A stretch of 64,000 nucleotides of DNA. Source: Stieleria magnilauensis. Lineage in GTDB: Bacteria; Planctomycetota; Planctomycetia; Pirellulales; Pirellulaceae. Location of the stretch: positions 2,826,394 to 2,890,393 of the forward strand of contig CP036432.1 of NCBI GenBank assembly GCA_007753675.1, read 5' to 3'. A program made the translations under genes and the position numbers. The notes under the pieces were generated by a model. The model made no database searches. It saw nothing but the letters and a program-made list of their open reading frames with translations, and was not told the origin of the DNA. Of this stretch, positions 52,095 through 61,586 are shown piece after piece (positions within the stretch are counted from its first letter, which is position 1; each line of letters begins with the position of its first letter).

Positions 52095-52613
52095 GGGTTT
52101 CTCCTGAAAGTGGAAGGAAACCCCTCACGCTAACCAGCCGGTCAACATGGGCAGATAGAACGCTTACGGCGATGTATTGCAGGCGATTGCTGAATCGACA
52201 GTGTGCAGGTCGCTCCAGATCGACGATGGAGAATAAAAATGGGGCAGGAGCAGTAAAGTGAGACTGGGCAAGGCAAGACACCCCAACCTGCCATTCGCTC
52301 CTGACCCTTTTTCATGACCTGAACCTTTTTCATGACCCAATGAATCTTTTGTAAACTGTCGTCATCGTTTGGTCCCTGGATAGTAGTGCGAGCTCACACT
52401 TGTCGGTGGCTCCCTCGACTGTTGGGGCTGAAAACGAATTCAATCGTGGACAGCGAGGTCGACCCGCCGTTTCCAAGACACTACCCAACAACCCGGCCGG
52501 CGATTAACGCGATGTGTGTTCGCTAGCCAATCAGTCGGTTCGTTCTAGACGCCCCGATGGGAGAGTGGCACGATGCGTCTTTGGCAGCGTGCGGCAGGGA
52601 ACCGAGAGGAAAG

Positions 52614-52675
52614 TAAGAAAATGAGGGGTAGGAAAACTTCAAACGCGAGAACTGCCCCGTTTATCGCGACTCATT
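52614..52675. repeat. Left bracketing repeats of the surface-protein gene
   Basis: A TAAGAAAATGAGGGGTAGG unit (52616-52634) and a TGCCCCGTTTATCGCGAC motif (52653-52675) lie here. Their partners are at 56860-56924: the second motif recurs in direct orientation (22 of 23 bases), the first in inverted orientation. Confidence 0.7.
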
Positions 52676-52841
52676 CACCGATGTCGACAAGACTGGCGGC
52701 CATCGGGGCCGAGATCAGCGAACATCCTGTCCGCCAGCTTTAACACTTCACTCTTCAAACTCCCAAACGCCATGGCCCACATTGGCGGCATCGTGCCGTA
52801 GACGGCGGGCTTCCTGCCGCCAACTGCACTTTCGCCATAGA

Positions 52842-52921
52842 CGCCCCGTCTTAATGAGTCCTGACACCTTTTCTCTCGAGTCGCCCCGTCTTAATGAGTC
52901 CTGACACCTTTTCTCTCGAGT
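52842..52921. repeat. 40-bp perfect tandem repeat
   Basis: The unit that begins CGCCCCGTCTTAATGAGTCC and ends CTCTCGAGT is present twice in a row without visible mismatch. Sequence similar to its TGAGTCCTGACACC part is not seen elsewhere in the window. Confidence 0.85.
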
Positions 52922-52959
52922 CGCACCGTTCGCTCACTGGACACGAGGATCAATGCGTC

Positions 52960-55900
52960 TCATTCGCTTGCAACTGACGATGGGTACGCAACGTCATAAA
53001 AGAATTGAAGATCGAAGTCGACTCCATTGCGACGCTTTCGATCCGGCGAAACGAATAGCCGTACGGGAGTTGACAGCGTTTGCTCACTGGTACTCTTGGT
53101 ATGAGGCTGTGGAATCGGTTCTGCTTCGATGCCATTGACACGTATGGCCAAAGCATTGATCACCAGTAGCGCGTCCAACGGAGTCGCTTTTTGATCGGCA
53201 TTGACATCGACAAACTGACTTCCGGGATAGACGACCTCAGGCAACCTTGCGTTCCCAGACCTTCCAATCCAATTGATCACGTTTAAAGCATCAAGAGGCG
53301 TCACATCACCGTCACGGTTAACGTCATGAACGAGATCCCAATTGTGAGACGGGTAGGGGTTGTGGACCACCGAGACCGTGACCGATAAGATAGGAATTCG
53401 TGTCATTGCATCGATCAACAGCAGATGCGAGTCCGGTTCCCCGCTGACGAGATGACTGAAATATCCCAAACGAAGCACCTGCTTGTCCATCTCGAAACGC
53501 GCATCCAATGAATGGATCAGTGGACGCGTCGTCCCAATCCATGGCGAGAGATCCGCAATTTCAAGCCATGCGACGTTTGAACGCACTGAAAAAACGACTT
53601 CCTCTACGTTCACTGATGCCGAGTAAGAGACGGATTGAACCAGTCGATGAACGGTGCCTTCGACGTCCGAAAACTCCAACTGAGCTTGAATCTGGTGGTC
53701 GCCGTCCGCAGCACGACCAAGCAATTGGAACAGCCACGTTTCACCGGGGTCGAGCAAACCATTGTGATTGACATCGCCGTCGAGCAATCCGTTTGCCGGG
53801 CGTGAGGTGCTCACCGCAACCAGTTTTCCCTCGCGGACGCCGTAGATCAATCCGTGCGAGTCATCCGGAACGATCTCCGTTTCTGTGCGGAAACGTTCGT
53901 CTTCAAAGAAGCGAGCCCAAACGCCAACGGTCGGTTCGTCAAGGAGTGTCGCTGTGTTGCCACCCACGATTGCTCCACGAACGTTACCGTATATGTATCG
54001 TTGATCATGGCTGACGAACGGAACCATTAACCGCGTCGACCGAGACGGGTGTGTCGCATTTGCGCCGACCAAGTGCCCGTCGCGAAGCCGCACCTTCGAA
54101 CCTGTCAGCCAATCGTGTCCGACCCGCCCGGAGAAGTGGATAAACGCGACGCCATCGGCATCTTCGGTGAACACCAGTTCCCCGGAGTATCTCAACTCGG
54201 CAACTCCGGATCGAGCTCCTCGTTTTTCCCACAAAGGCACAATCGCGTCAGCAGAGATGTCAAACGCAAACGCCTCCCGGAAATACGACAAAAAGACGAG
54301 CGTGTCACCAAAAACACCAAGCGTGCCACCGGGCCATCCACTATCAACTCGGATCGATGCGACAACTTCCAGGGAGTTCCGGTCGAGTCTTTCAATCGAA
54401 TCCTTCTTTAAAAGGTACACATCACTGGAGTGATCGAACCCGATTGCTCTCGCACCGTGCAACTCGTCTCCGGCCATTACATGAGTGACCGACCGTGAAT
54501 CGAGATCAACGAAGATGACCGGTCCATAAGCAGTCACCGCAATCAGACGATGGTCATCGAGGGGATGTAACCGTTCGATACGGTTGCAACAGCCATCCTG
54601 ATTCAAGCTAACATCGATTTCCCCGATCTTGGAACGATGGTCTAAGTCGTAAATGTCAATCGTTGGTGCATAGCCCGCGACATACAGGAGCGGTCGTACA
54701 GGATCTTTGGCGATGGCACGTACCTCACCCTCTGAATCGGAGCGACCGAAAATGTACTCTTCTCGCTCATCGTACTCACGCCAAGGGACATCGGTATGAA
54801 GTGAAGAAAACCCTCCAGCAACGATCGATAAATCATTCTCGATCGAACGATTGTCGGTGATCGAAATCGCGGGAATCGAGTAGTTGCTGTTGTTGGTGAC
54901 ACGGTAGTCCCATCGAATCGGCGCTCCCGCATCAAGCTCTTCGATATGGTTCGTCCGCTCTTCGGACAGGAAATTGGTTGTCGAATCGATAGCAAAATCA
55001 AAATCCAACGCTGTCACAGGAGTTTCCTTGCCCGTGTCCGAATGATTTTTGGTGATGACCAAGTTGTGAGTTCGTGAGGATGCGGTTGCGGTCACATCCA
55101 TCGTTTGAACCCCGCGTGTGGCCGTGCTTTCGAAAACGAACGTCCAAGTTTTCCCTGGCGCAAACGATTCAAATGGGTCAAATCCACTATCGCCATCGCG
55201 CAATCGCTGTCCAACGAGCACTTCACCCGTACCATTGATCACCCCAGTGACGACAAGATCGGTCATTAGGACGCCTGAGTTGTTTTTCACATAGACTGTC
55301 CACGTGATGGTCTCCCCTTCGACAACAACCTGATAGTCGGAGTCCCGCAGTCCTTGGCTCGTGTGACCCACGCGTACAGCAAGTTTGTCGACAGGAGTCG
55401 ATGCGTCATAAATCTCCGTACCGAGGGTGTGCGGATATTCTCCGTGCTGTGCCCCCTCCACTTCAACGAGCATTTTGGAACTTGCACGATTTTCCAGGTT
55501 CGATCTCGCTTGGTATGAATAATTAGCCGTGAACTGCCAAGTTTCCCCCGGATCGATGCTCTTGTTCCAACTGGCGTGCGCGATCGCTTCATCACCATAG
55601 CTGCGTCCCGTTGTGTAAACAGAGTACCCAGAGAGGGATTTCACATAGAGGTATTCATCACTGGGATCGACCACCATTTCATACGCGTCGACCGGCAGAT
55701 CAAACGAGGTGACAAATCGCATCGATTCGACATGCCACAGGTGCACTTCGTTGCTGTACGCACCGTACAGAAAGCGACCGTCATTACTGAATGCCCAGGC
55801 CGAATCGCAGCCTCCTTGAAGAGGGAACTTGAATCCAGATTTCCAGCGAACGATGCCGCGGCTGCATCCACCCTCGGTCTGCTCGACCAGCATCCATTCG

Positions 55901-56760
55901 GAATCGTTCGGAAATTGAAAACGGGTCGGTACGACAGTTCCTGTGGTCGCGAAACTTGTTTCGATCAGCGTGATCACTGGCCCAGTCACATCGTACATCC
56001 TGATTTTCCCGTCTTCTCCAACGGCCACCATTTCATCGCCGCCGCTACGCAATGAGGCAGACGAAAAACCGTTCAGCTGCATTCCTAGGGTAGCACCCGT
56101 CACGGAATCGAATCGGTGGAGTCGATTGTCGCGGACGATCAAGAGATCGCCATGGGCGGTCGGCATCACATCCGTCGCAACGAAGGGCAATTCTAACGTT
56201 CGGTCGAGTAACCACGTCGTGGTATCAATGACACTCAAACGTTCTGCTGATGCTAAGACAACAAACAGTTCTTTGCCATCCGCGGAAAATGCCAGCCCGG
56301 ACGGATCCGTTCCGACGGCAATTCTTGTCAATTCATTATAACCATCCGTCTCAACGACGACGACCGAGTCCTCATACTGCTTTACACCAACGAGAATCTT
56401 CCGCGTCGGATGCGGCAGCAAATTGCTCATGTCAGGTCTGCTAGCTATGTTCATGGCATAAGAAGGAAGTCCACGATGGACGACTTTCGCATACTTTGCT
56501 CCTTGGGTCACAGCAGCATTGTTGTCGTCGGGATAAGAGCTGTCGCTGAGCGTGATTTGCGTTAGTTGGCGGTCCGAAACGTTTGTAACGTCGTATGTCG
56601 TTTTGATTGCGCCGGCGCGGTCCCAGTAGTCAAGCCCATCGCTCGACGAAACGCGATCACCCAACAACTCTTCCGTGACACTGATTTCTACCATCGACGC
56701 AAGTGCGATGCGAGAATCCAGACGCTCCAGACTGAGAGGTCGTGTCTTTCGTCGTTTCAA
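52960..56760 (-). CDS. Large surface protein with propeller-like repeats and dockerins
   Basis: A 1266-residue exported protein. The N-terminus MKRRKTRPLSLERLDSRIAL carries the planctomycete LERLDSR-type motif. The body alternates beta-propeller stretches (VGTDPSGLAFSADGKELFVV, FSNDGRFLYGAYSNEVHLW, RAIAKDPVRPLLYVAGY) with DUF11/CARDB-like Ig modules (WTVYVKNNSGVLMTDLVVTG, WDYRVTNNSNYSIPAISITD). The C-terminal region has dockerin repeats: DVNRDGDVTPLDALNVINWI and VDVNADQKATPLDALLVINA. A basic tail follows. No close function can be given. The gene lies between two sets of repeats. Confidence 0.82.
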   Translation of the reverse strand: MKRRKTRPLSLERLDSRIALASMVEISVTEELLGDRVSSSDGLDYWDRAGAIKTTYDVTNVSDRQLTQITLSDSSYPDDNNAAVTQGAKYAKVVHRGLPSYAMNIASRPDMSNLLPHPTRKILVGVKQYEDSVVVVETDGYNELTRIAVGTDPSGLAFSADGKELFVVLASAERLSVIDTTTWLLDRTLELPFVATDVMPTAHGDLLIVRDNRLHRFDSVTGATLGMQLNGFSSASLRSGGDEMVAVGEDGKIRMYDVTGPVITLIETSFATTGTVVPTRFQFPNDSEWMLVEQTEGGCSRGIVRWKSGFKFPLQGGCDSAWAFSNDGRFLYGAYSNEVHLWHVESMRFVTSFDLPVDAYEMVVDPSDEYLYVKSLSGYSVYTTGRSYGDEAIAHASWNKSIDPGETWQFTANYSYQARSNLENRASSKMLVEVEGAQHGEYPHTLGTEIYDASTPVDKLAVRVGHTSQGLRDSDYQVVVEGETITWTVYVKNNSGVLMTDLVVTGVINGTGEVLVGQRLRDGDSGFDPFESFAPGKTWTFVFESTATRGVQTMDVTATASSRTHNLVITKNHSDTGKETPVTALDFDFAIDSTTNFLSEERTNHIEELDAGAPIRWDYRVTNNSNYSIPAISITDNRSIENDLSIVAGGFSSLHTDVPWREYDEREEYIFGRSDSEGEVRAIAKDPVRPLLYVAGYAPTIDIYDLDHRSKIGEIDVSLNQDGCCNRIERLHPLDDHRLIAVTAYGPVIFVDLDSRSVTHVMAGDELHGARAIGFDHSSDVYLLKKDSIERLDRNSLEVVASIRVDSGWPGGTLGVFGDTLVFLSYFREAFAFDISADAIVPLWEKRGARSGVAELRYSGELVFTEDADGVAFIHFSGRVGHDWLTGSKVRLRDGHLVGANATHPSRSTRLMVPFVSHDQRYIYGNVRGAIVGGNTATLLDEPTVGVWARFFEDERFRTETEIVPDDSHGLIYGVREGKLVAVSTSRPANGLLDGDVNHNGLLDPGETWLFQLLGRAADGDHQIQAQLEFSDVEGTVHRLVQSVSYSASVNVEEVVFSVRSNVAWLEIADLSPWIGTTRPLIHSLDARFEMDKQVLRLGYFSHLVSGEPDSHLLLIDAMTRIPILSVTVSVVHNPYPSHNWDLVHDVNRDGDVTPLDALNVINWIGRSGNARLPEVVYPGSQFVDVNADQKATPLDALLVINALAIRVNGIEAEPIPQPHTKSTSEQTLSTPVRLFVSPDRKRRNGVDFDLQFFYDVAYPSSVASE

Positions 56761-56859
56761 GTCGATTTGTCGGTGGCTGGTGACTCGATTTCCCGCCTGC
56801 TAACACACGTGTGCGGATTGGGGGCCAGTCTAATTGCGGATTGCGCCGATAATAGTTCT

Positions 56860-56924
56860 TGCCCCGTTTGTCGCGACTCATTTCAGCGTCCGATTTTCTT
56901 ACCCCTCATTTTCCTACCTTTCAA
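56860..56924. repeat. Right bracketing repeats of the surface-protein gene
   Basis: A direct copy of the 23-bp TGCCCCGTTTGTCGCGAC motif (56860-56882) and an inverted TTTTCTTACCCCTCATTTTCC unit (56895-56915). They mirror the repeats at 52614-52675. Confidence 0.7.
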
Positions 56925-57125
56925 ATTCCCCTCGGCTCATCAGACCACTTCGACACGCGGTCGTGGTGCCACCGGCGCGATGGTGCCACCCGAGATCGAG
57001 ACACCGTGTTCGACATAGACATGATTTGTGAGTGGCACCATCTACACCTGTCAAGTCGAAGCTCGTTTTCACCGTCTGACGCAGTGGCTACTTGCCAACG
57101 AGTCAACACGCAGTGAACCTGCACG

Positions 57126-57155
57126 TGGCAAAACGATGGGGGCAGAACGATCGGT
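57126..57155. repeat. Partial GGGGCAAAACGAT repeat
   Basis: Two units, GGCAAAACGATGGG and GGGCAGAACGATCGG, in direct orientation without a matching inverted arm. Belongs to the same family as 22874-22945. Confidence 0.6.
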
Positions 57156-57270
57156 GGGGAGGTAATGGCGGAATGAGCGAGGGGGCTGGAGGTCACATCC
57201 GGTCTGCGCCGTTGGCAGTTGAGATGTCTCGCTCCCATCGTCGGATTCCGTCGTCGTCCACGCCAGGACC

Positions 57271-57300
57271 AAAAAAAAAACCCAGACAGACGGTGGGTCT
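57271..57300 (-). terminator. Intrinsic terminator after tRNA-Val
   Basis: On the minus strand AGACCCA pairs with TGGGTTT across a 9-base loop and is followed by a run of ten Ts (A-run at 57271-57280 on +). It lies 17 bp beyond the tRNA 3' end. Confidence 0.82.
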
Positions 57301-57317
57301 GCCGGGGTTTATTCGAG

Positions 57318-57391
<74 letters not shown>

Positions 57392-57675
57392 GCGTGTTTT
57401 TTCAGGCAGACGGCACGGTCGCCGAGGCGGGGTGTCGTGCGGCGGTCTGCTGCGGTACCGAGTGGGATCGGACGTCGGAAGCTGAAACTTCAGCTTTCTC
57501 CGTCGATCGGTCGGTTGCGTAGTCTGTAGCGATCGCGACGCGTCGTCAAGACGCCTTGGCGAAGGATCGAAAAAACTTCGGACTTGCCCCGGAAGTGGTG
57601 CAGGCCTAAAAATGGAACCGCGGAATTCGAGGGTTCCGCCTCCGACCCCGCTTTCGTCTTCCCCTGGCCGCCGAG
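57392..57675. other. Intergenic region upstream of tRNA-Val
   Basis: No gene. It should hold the tRNA promoter (minus strand) and the start region of the small membrane-protein gene (plus). Confidence 0.5.
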
Positions 57676-57966
57676 ATGTCTCGATTTTTTGCCGGAATGT
57701 TCTGCGGCGCGCTGCTGCTGTTCGTCGTCATGCACTATCACATCGTGCGTGGCAACAACGGCGTCGTCTTGGTGCCCAAGATCAGCAACAACCTGGCGGG
57801 AATCTACACCGACATCCGCGCCTTTGATCTGCAGGACTGGCAGAGCCACAAGGCCTTGGCGGCGGCGATCATGCGCAGCAATCAATCCGATCTGCTGGAA
57901 GATTCTGCCCACCGCAGTTTCGGCGATGCGATGCGTCGCGTCGTCGACGACGTCTTCGGCGGGTAA
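57676..57966 (+). CDS. Small single-pass membrane protein
   Basis: A 96-residue protein with one N-terminal transmembrane helix (FFAGMFCGALLLFVVMHY) and a soluble helical part (VPKISNNLAGIYTDIRAFDL, KALAAAIMRSNQSDLLEDSA). No motif is known to me. The arrangement and codon use look genuine. It is followed 168 bp downstream by another small membrane protein on the same strand. Confidence 0.72.
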   Translation: MSRFFAGMFCGALLLFVVMHYHIVRGNNGVVLVPKISNNLAGIYTDIRAFDLQDWQSHKALAAAIMRSNQSDLLEDSAHRSFGDAMRRVVDDVFGG

Positions 57967-58134
57967 CGGCAACGCCAAGCCGCGCGGTCGGCACGATTGG
58001 CACGTTCGCTCTGATCTTGGCGACCCGTCGTTGGGCGGCGTCATTGATGGCATGCCAGACGCAATGCCGATGGATCTATCACGGTTTGCCGCTTGCTGGA
58101 CGACCCCCAAGGCGATTTACACAGAGCTCGATCC

Positions 58135-58431
58135 ATGTCTTTCTATCGAAATCGATATTTCCTCAGTGGAATCCTGCTGATTCTGCTCGGGTTGCAGTTT
58201 CGTCGCGTCGAATCCTTCGTGCTCAACGAACGCTCCACCCGGTTCGTCGCGCGGATGACCAATACCCCATTGGTCGACAATTCCACGACGCTGGGTTCGA
58301 TTTTCGAGCCCGTCACTCCGGTGCCACGAAAACGTGTCACCCCCCCGCGTTGGCTGGGGCTGTCCATGATCGCGTTCGGTTGCGTGATCACGTTTCACTC
58401 CTTCGTGATCCCCCGCCACCGCGAGGGCTAA
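58135..58431 (+). CDS. Small two-pass membrane protein
   Basis: A 98-residue protein from ATG 58135. A hydrophobic segment FLSGILLILLGLQF and a C-terminal one WLGLSMIAFGCVITFHSFVI flank a polar region (NERSTRFVARMTNTPLVDNS). No family recognised. It is probably in one operon with the preceding small membrane protein. Confidence 0.7.
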   Translation: MSFYRNRYFLSGILLILLGLQFRRVESFVLNERSTRFVARMTNTPLVDNSTTLGSIFEPVTPVPRKRVTPPRWLGLSMIAFGCVITFHSFVIPRHREG

Positions 58432-58815
58432 GCAACCGGCAGCGGACGTGAAAACGACGTCTCGGCAAGAACGGGGCGACACCGCCGCCGGCTGACCGGG
58501 CGTCGCCCCCTGATCGAGACGTCTTGTGATCCTTGCTCACCCCGCCCCCGATAGGGGATGGGTGATGGACGCCCCTGTGAGGCGTTGCCGTTGCCCATCG
58601 ACGCGTCCATCGCAGGCGTTGCGCGGCACGTGATTGTTTGCCCTGCGTGTCCTTTTTTGATATGCTTTCATGAAGTTGAGTGCAGAAAACACTGAGTTTT
58701 CGCAACAACGTCGTGTGGAATGAAGCAGTCGAAAATGGCTGTGGGTGCCAATGGCACCACAGTTCTGGCACTTGGTCCAGTTCCTTGCCCTAACACCTGA
58801 GAACGCATCGCACCG
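58432..58815. other. Intergenic region
   Basis: About 384 bp with no supported gene. Inverted stretches near 58545-58600 (GATGGGTGATGGACGC and GTTGCCCATCGACGCG) could form a weak hairpin. Confidence 0.45.
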
Positions 58816-59232
58816 ATGACTCAAGCAACGGCAGTTGAGATCCATTTCCACGACTGTTCCCTGGTCGTGTCGCCTTCGCTGAAGGTGATCAACCGTCGAA
58901 AATCGGCCCGAAAAATTTCCTCCAAGGTGAACGATGCGCTGGATCAACCGCGCGAGCACATGGTGACCGACGTGATCGTTGATCTCGGACAGGTGACCTG
59001 GATCAGTAGCGCGGGGCTGAACGAATTGATTCGGTTGCGGGCCCAATCGCGAGCCTCAGGCATTCACCTGCGTCTGCGTTCACTCAATGAAGCCGTTCGG
59101 GATGTCTTTCGCATCACACGACTGGAACGGATCTTTGAATACGAAGGGAATCCGGAGAACGAACCGGTGGCCGTGGCTGCCGCAATCGAATCCGATCTGG
59201 ACCACTCGGTGCAGGCACCGATCTCTGTCTGA
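58816..59232 (+). CDS. STAS-domain protein (anti-anti-sigma-like)
   Basis: A 138-residue STAS protein: VIVDLGQVTWISSAGLNELI carries the phosphorylatable Ser (S-S-A-G-L), as in SpoIIAA, and GIHLRLRSLNEAVRDVFRIT is the following strand-helix. Such proteins bind anti-sigma kinases in partner switching. No anti-sigma factor is adjacent. The N-terminus is slightly extended. Confidence 0.85.
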   Translation: MTQATAVEIHFHDCSLVVSPSLKVINRRKSARKISSKVNDALDQPREHMVTDVIVDLGQVTWISSAGLNELIRLRAQSRASGIHLRLRSLNEAVRDVFRITRLERIFEYEGNPENEPVAVAAAIESDLDHSVQAPISV

Positions 59233-59638
59233 CGTCGGCCCCACGCTGAACTCCTCTGCCGGGGGGGGGGATGGTCCCCGAGGGCACTGACGCCGTTCGC
59301 CGAAGGGCGCGCGAGCCGTCGTCGTAAGCCCAAGACCGCGAAGTAAAGCATTGCCTCCTTGTGCTGGGGCCCGTAGGCTCGCGCCAAACGGCTAATATTC
59401 GTTTGAGATCAGCCGGTTCGCGTCTGCGCGAGCGGCCTGTCCGTTTGTCTTCACTTAGCGGGAGCGGTTTCAAGCCATCACGCGTTAGCCAGAGCCCACC
59501 CGGCGCCCCTCGCTCACGTGTCGCGTCTGAGATGATCGACTGTAGGAAGACGATCAGCCGTTTGGCGGGGGTCCTGTGGACCTGCTCTGCTCCGAATCCG
59601 CGCTGACGGCTCAGTCACGGGACACCAACGCGATGTTG
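59233..59638. other. Intergenic region with G-run and repeat
   Basis: A poly-G tract (GGGGGGGGG, 59262-59270) lies at its start. The GCTCGCGCCAAACGGCTAAT repeat occupies 59371-59425. No gene is supported. Confidence 0.55.
59371..59425. repeat. GCTCGCGCCAAACGGCTGAT repeat, copy 1
   Basis: CCGTAGGCTCGCGCCAAACG, then GCTAATATTCGTTTGA and GATCAGCCGGTTCGCG. The arms form an imperfect hairpin. Further copies lie at 63296-63345 and 63386-63425. Confidence 0.7.
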
Positions 59639-61369
59639 CTATTTGATCGAAGAGGGCTCGGCGGAGAAGCGTTGCTGCACGGTCGGTTGACCGATCAATT
59701 GCCAGTAGGTCAGCGCGCCGAGGGGCCGCGGAATGAGCTGGGGCCGCTGGGTCGCCGGCAGTCGGTTGCGGACGAGCTGGTACAAATCCTGCAGCATCGA
59801 CGGCGCGTCGCCGTAGTAGCTGTGTCCGAGCAGGCTGAGGTCGATGCCACTGACATCGATGGTTTCAACGCCCGGGACCACCACGATGTCGTCACCACTC
59901 TCACCGGCGCGGGGGTACCCGTGGACTTGCTTGGATGCGATCAGTGCTTGATCGTCGGAGGAGGCATAAAGGGTGACGTGCTCCGCGATGGACGTCAGCG
60001 CGGGTGCCAAGTCGCGGCGGAACCGATCGGCGTCCACGTCGGGCGCGGCTAGCACGACGCGGTCAAACAGGGGAGACGGTTCGGTGTCGAATTGCTGCTG
60101 CCATCCGATTTCGACCAGCGCCCCGGCCGTCGGCCGATTCCCCATGCTGTGGGCGACGACGTTGATCGAACGCGCACCGCTTTGATGAGCCAGATCGAGC
60201 AGGAATTGTTTGAGATGCGTTTGAGTCCAGGCGGCATTGTTCTCATCGACGGTGTAGCCCAGCAGCGTGCCTTGGCTGGGCCAGCTGTAACACACCGGAA
60301 CACCCTCGAAGGGAAGGTCGACTGCGATCTGGGCGGTCCGCCGGATCGCTGATTGGAAGTCAACGTTGTAGCCGTGAATGAAGACCAGCAAGTCTTGGCT
60401 GGGCGACAATGCGACGGTCTCGGCGAGCCGTCGCTCAAAATCAGAATCGGAAAGTTCGACCGCACTGGTCAGGACAATGTGTTCCTGCTGGTCTTCGCGA
60501 ATTTCAAATCTCAGCAAGCTGGGTCGCTCGACCATGCCGCGTTGGTGCGTGTCCGGCACCGTCACTTCGGCGATCCCTTTGACCAGCGTTCCCCGGTCTG
60601 CGTTGTACGTCACCCCGTGTTTTTCGATGCTGGCGGTGCCGGAGAGCAAGACGGCCGATGCGGCCAAGGCGGAAACGACGCCGAATGTCGAGAACCCTAG
60701 GGCGGCTGGGGAACGGCGTCGCAGCGCGCTGAATCCGGCGAGGGCGAGAAAGACGATGGAAGAACCGCCCAACAACACCAGGGCGTCGCGGTTGCCGGTG
60801 ACGTTGTAGGCGGACAAGGCAACCGAATCTCGCTGGCGATCGGTGGCATAGTAAACGGCCACGGTCGCGAACGCGCGGTCGGCGTCGTGGGTCGCGCCGG
60901 CGGGAAGCGTTGCAAAGGGGCCCGTCGGCGTTGACTCGGCAACCCGGGCGGCCATCGGCGGGGGCGGCGGAAGTGCAAGTGAGCGGGGTGCCATCTCGGA
61001 CGAAAACGCCATCGACGGCTCGGGTTCTGACTCAAACGCCGAATCGGCGAACTGCGGATCTCCCTGTTCGATCGCGGGGGGCAGGACGCTGATTTCCGGT
61101 GTGGCTTCCGGGACGACTGCGACGTCGGGATCGACCTCCGGAGCCGGCTGAATCGCTTCGGCCTGGGCGTCCGGTTGCTCCATCGCCTGACCGCCCCGCT
61201 CGCCGGAGCAGCCGGCAAAGGTCAGCAATGCCAGCAAGACGACGCCCAACGGGAAGAATCGCTGTAACAGGAGGCCTTGCGAGACCACCTTTCGGGCGAT
61301 GCGGTGGCTGGAATCAACCTTCAGTCGGGCGGAATCGGCTGGGGCAGGATCGATCGGGTCAGAGAGCAT
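59639..61369 (-). CDS. Lipoprotein with DUF900-type alpha/beta hydrolase domain
   Basis: A 576-residue protein. The N-terminus has a long leader, a hydrophobic core (FFPLGVVLLALLTF) and lipobox TFAGC. A Pro/Ala/Glu-rich linker (60-150) follows, then two hydrophobic segments (ALVLLGGSSIVFLALAGFSA; TFGVVSALAASAVLL), and a DUF900 esterase domain: LLVFIHGYNVDFQSAIRRTA, the nucleophile elbow VVAHSMGN, and DRVVLAAPDVDADRFRRDLA. DUF900 proteins are putative lipases or esterases; the substrate is unknown. A signal peptide with an uncharacteristically long N-region suggests an alternative start downstream. Confidence 0.82.
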   Translation of the reverse strand: MLSDPIDPAPADSARLKVDSSHRIARKVVSQGLLLQRFFPLGVVLLALLTFAGCSGERGGQAMEQPDAQAEAIQPAPEVDPDVAVVPEATPEISVLPPAIEQGDPQFADSAFESEPEPSMAFSSEMAPRSLALPPPPPMAARVAESTPTGPFATLPAGATHDADRAFATVAVYYATDRQRDSVALSAYNVTGNRDALVLLGGSSIVFLALAGFSALRRRSPAALGFSTFGVVSALAASAVLLSGTASIEKHGVTYNADRGTLVKGIAEVTVPDTHQRGMVERPSLLRFEIREDQQEHIVLTSAVELSDSDFERRLAETVALSPSQDLLVFIHGYNVDFQSAIRRTAQIAVDLPFEGVPVCYSWPSQGTLLGYTVDENNAAWTQTHLKQFLLDLAHQSGARSINVVAHSMGNRPTAGALVEIGWQQQFDTEPSPLFDRVVLAAPDVDADRFRRDLAPALTSIAEHVTLYASSDDQALIASKQVHGYPRAGESGDDIVVVPGVETIDVSGIDLSLLGHSYYGDAPSMLQDLYQLVRNRLPATQRPQLIPRPLGALTYWQLIGQPTVQQRFSAEPSSIK

Positions 61370-61586
61370 GATGGAGTGACCTTGGGGCAGGGATTGGTCA
61401 TTTCACGGTTTGCCCGTAGGCTCGGGCAGAAGCAGCGCTCGGGCGCTTCGGGCGACATGCCTTCGATACTCTGCCGAAACGGTCCAGGTCGATGGCAATT
61501 GCGGCAGATCAATCTTTACCCGCTCGTAGGTCTTTCTGTTTACTACGCCAAACCGCCTTCTCAGCCCTGCCTAAGAGTGTCGACGA

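Larger units (their letters stand above)
42070..52167 (-). mobile_element. IS66-family element 'A' (outermost level of the nest)
   Basis: The 19-bp ends GTAAGCGTTCTATCTGCCC at 42070-42088 and its complement at 52149-52167 are perfect inverted repeats. Inside are tnpA (51729-52094), tnpB in two pieces (51526-51732 and 44512-44667), tnpC (42797-44425) and a small accessory gene (42507-42797), all on the minus strand. Without the inserted 6.86 kb the element is about 3.24 kb. I found no target duplication at its ends, so a later rearrangement or decay is possible. The stretch 42089-42506 holds no supported gene. Confidence 0.85.
52168..52959. other. Intergenic interval with several short repeats
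   Basis: The 792 bp between IS66-A and the surface-protein gene hold no supported gene. They contain CCTTTTTCATGACC repeats near 52305-52340, a TAAGAAAAT/TAGGAAAA unit at 52614-52640, a copy of a 23-bp motif at 52653-52675 and a 40-bp tandem repeat at 52842-52921. Confidence 0.6.

Noticed and set aside
42062..52175. A target-site duplication for IS66-A
   Set aside because: The 8 bp outside the two ends (TTGGCAGC-side and GGCGATGT) do not match.
59262..59270. A poly-G tract as a phase-variation site
   Set aside because: It lies between genes, 30 bp after a stop codon, and no promoter or frame is affected.
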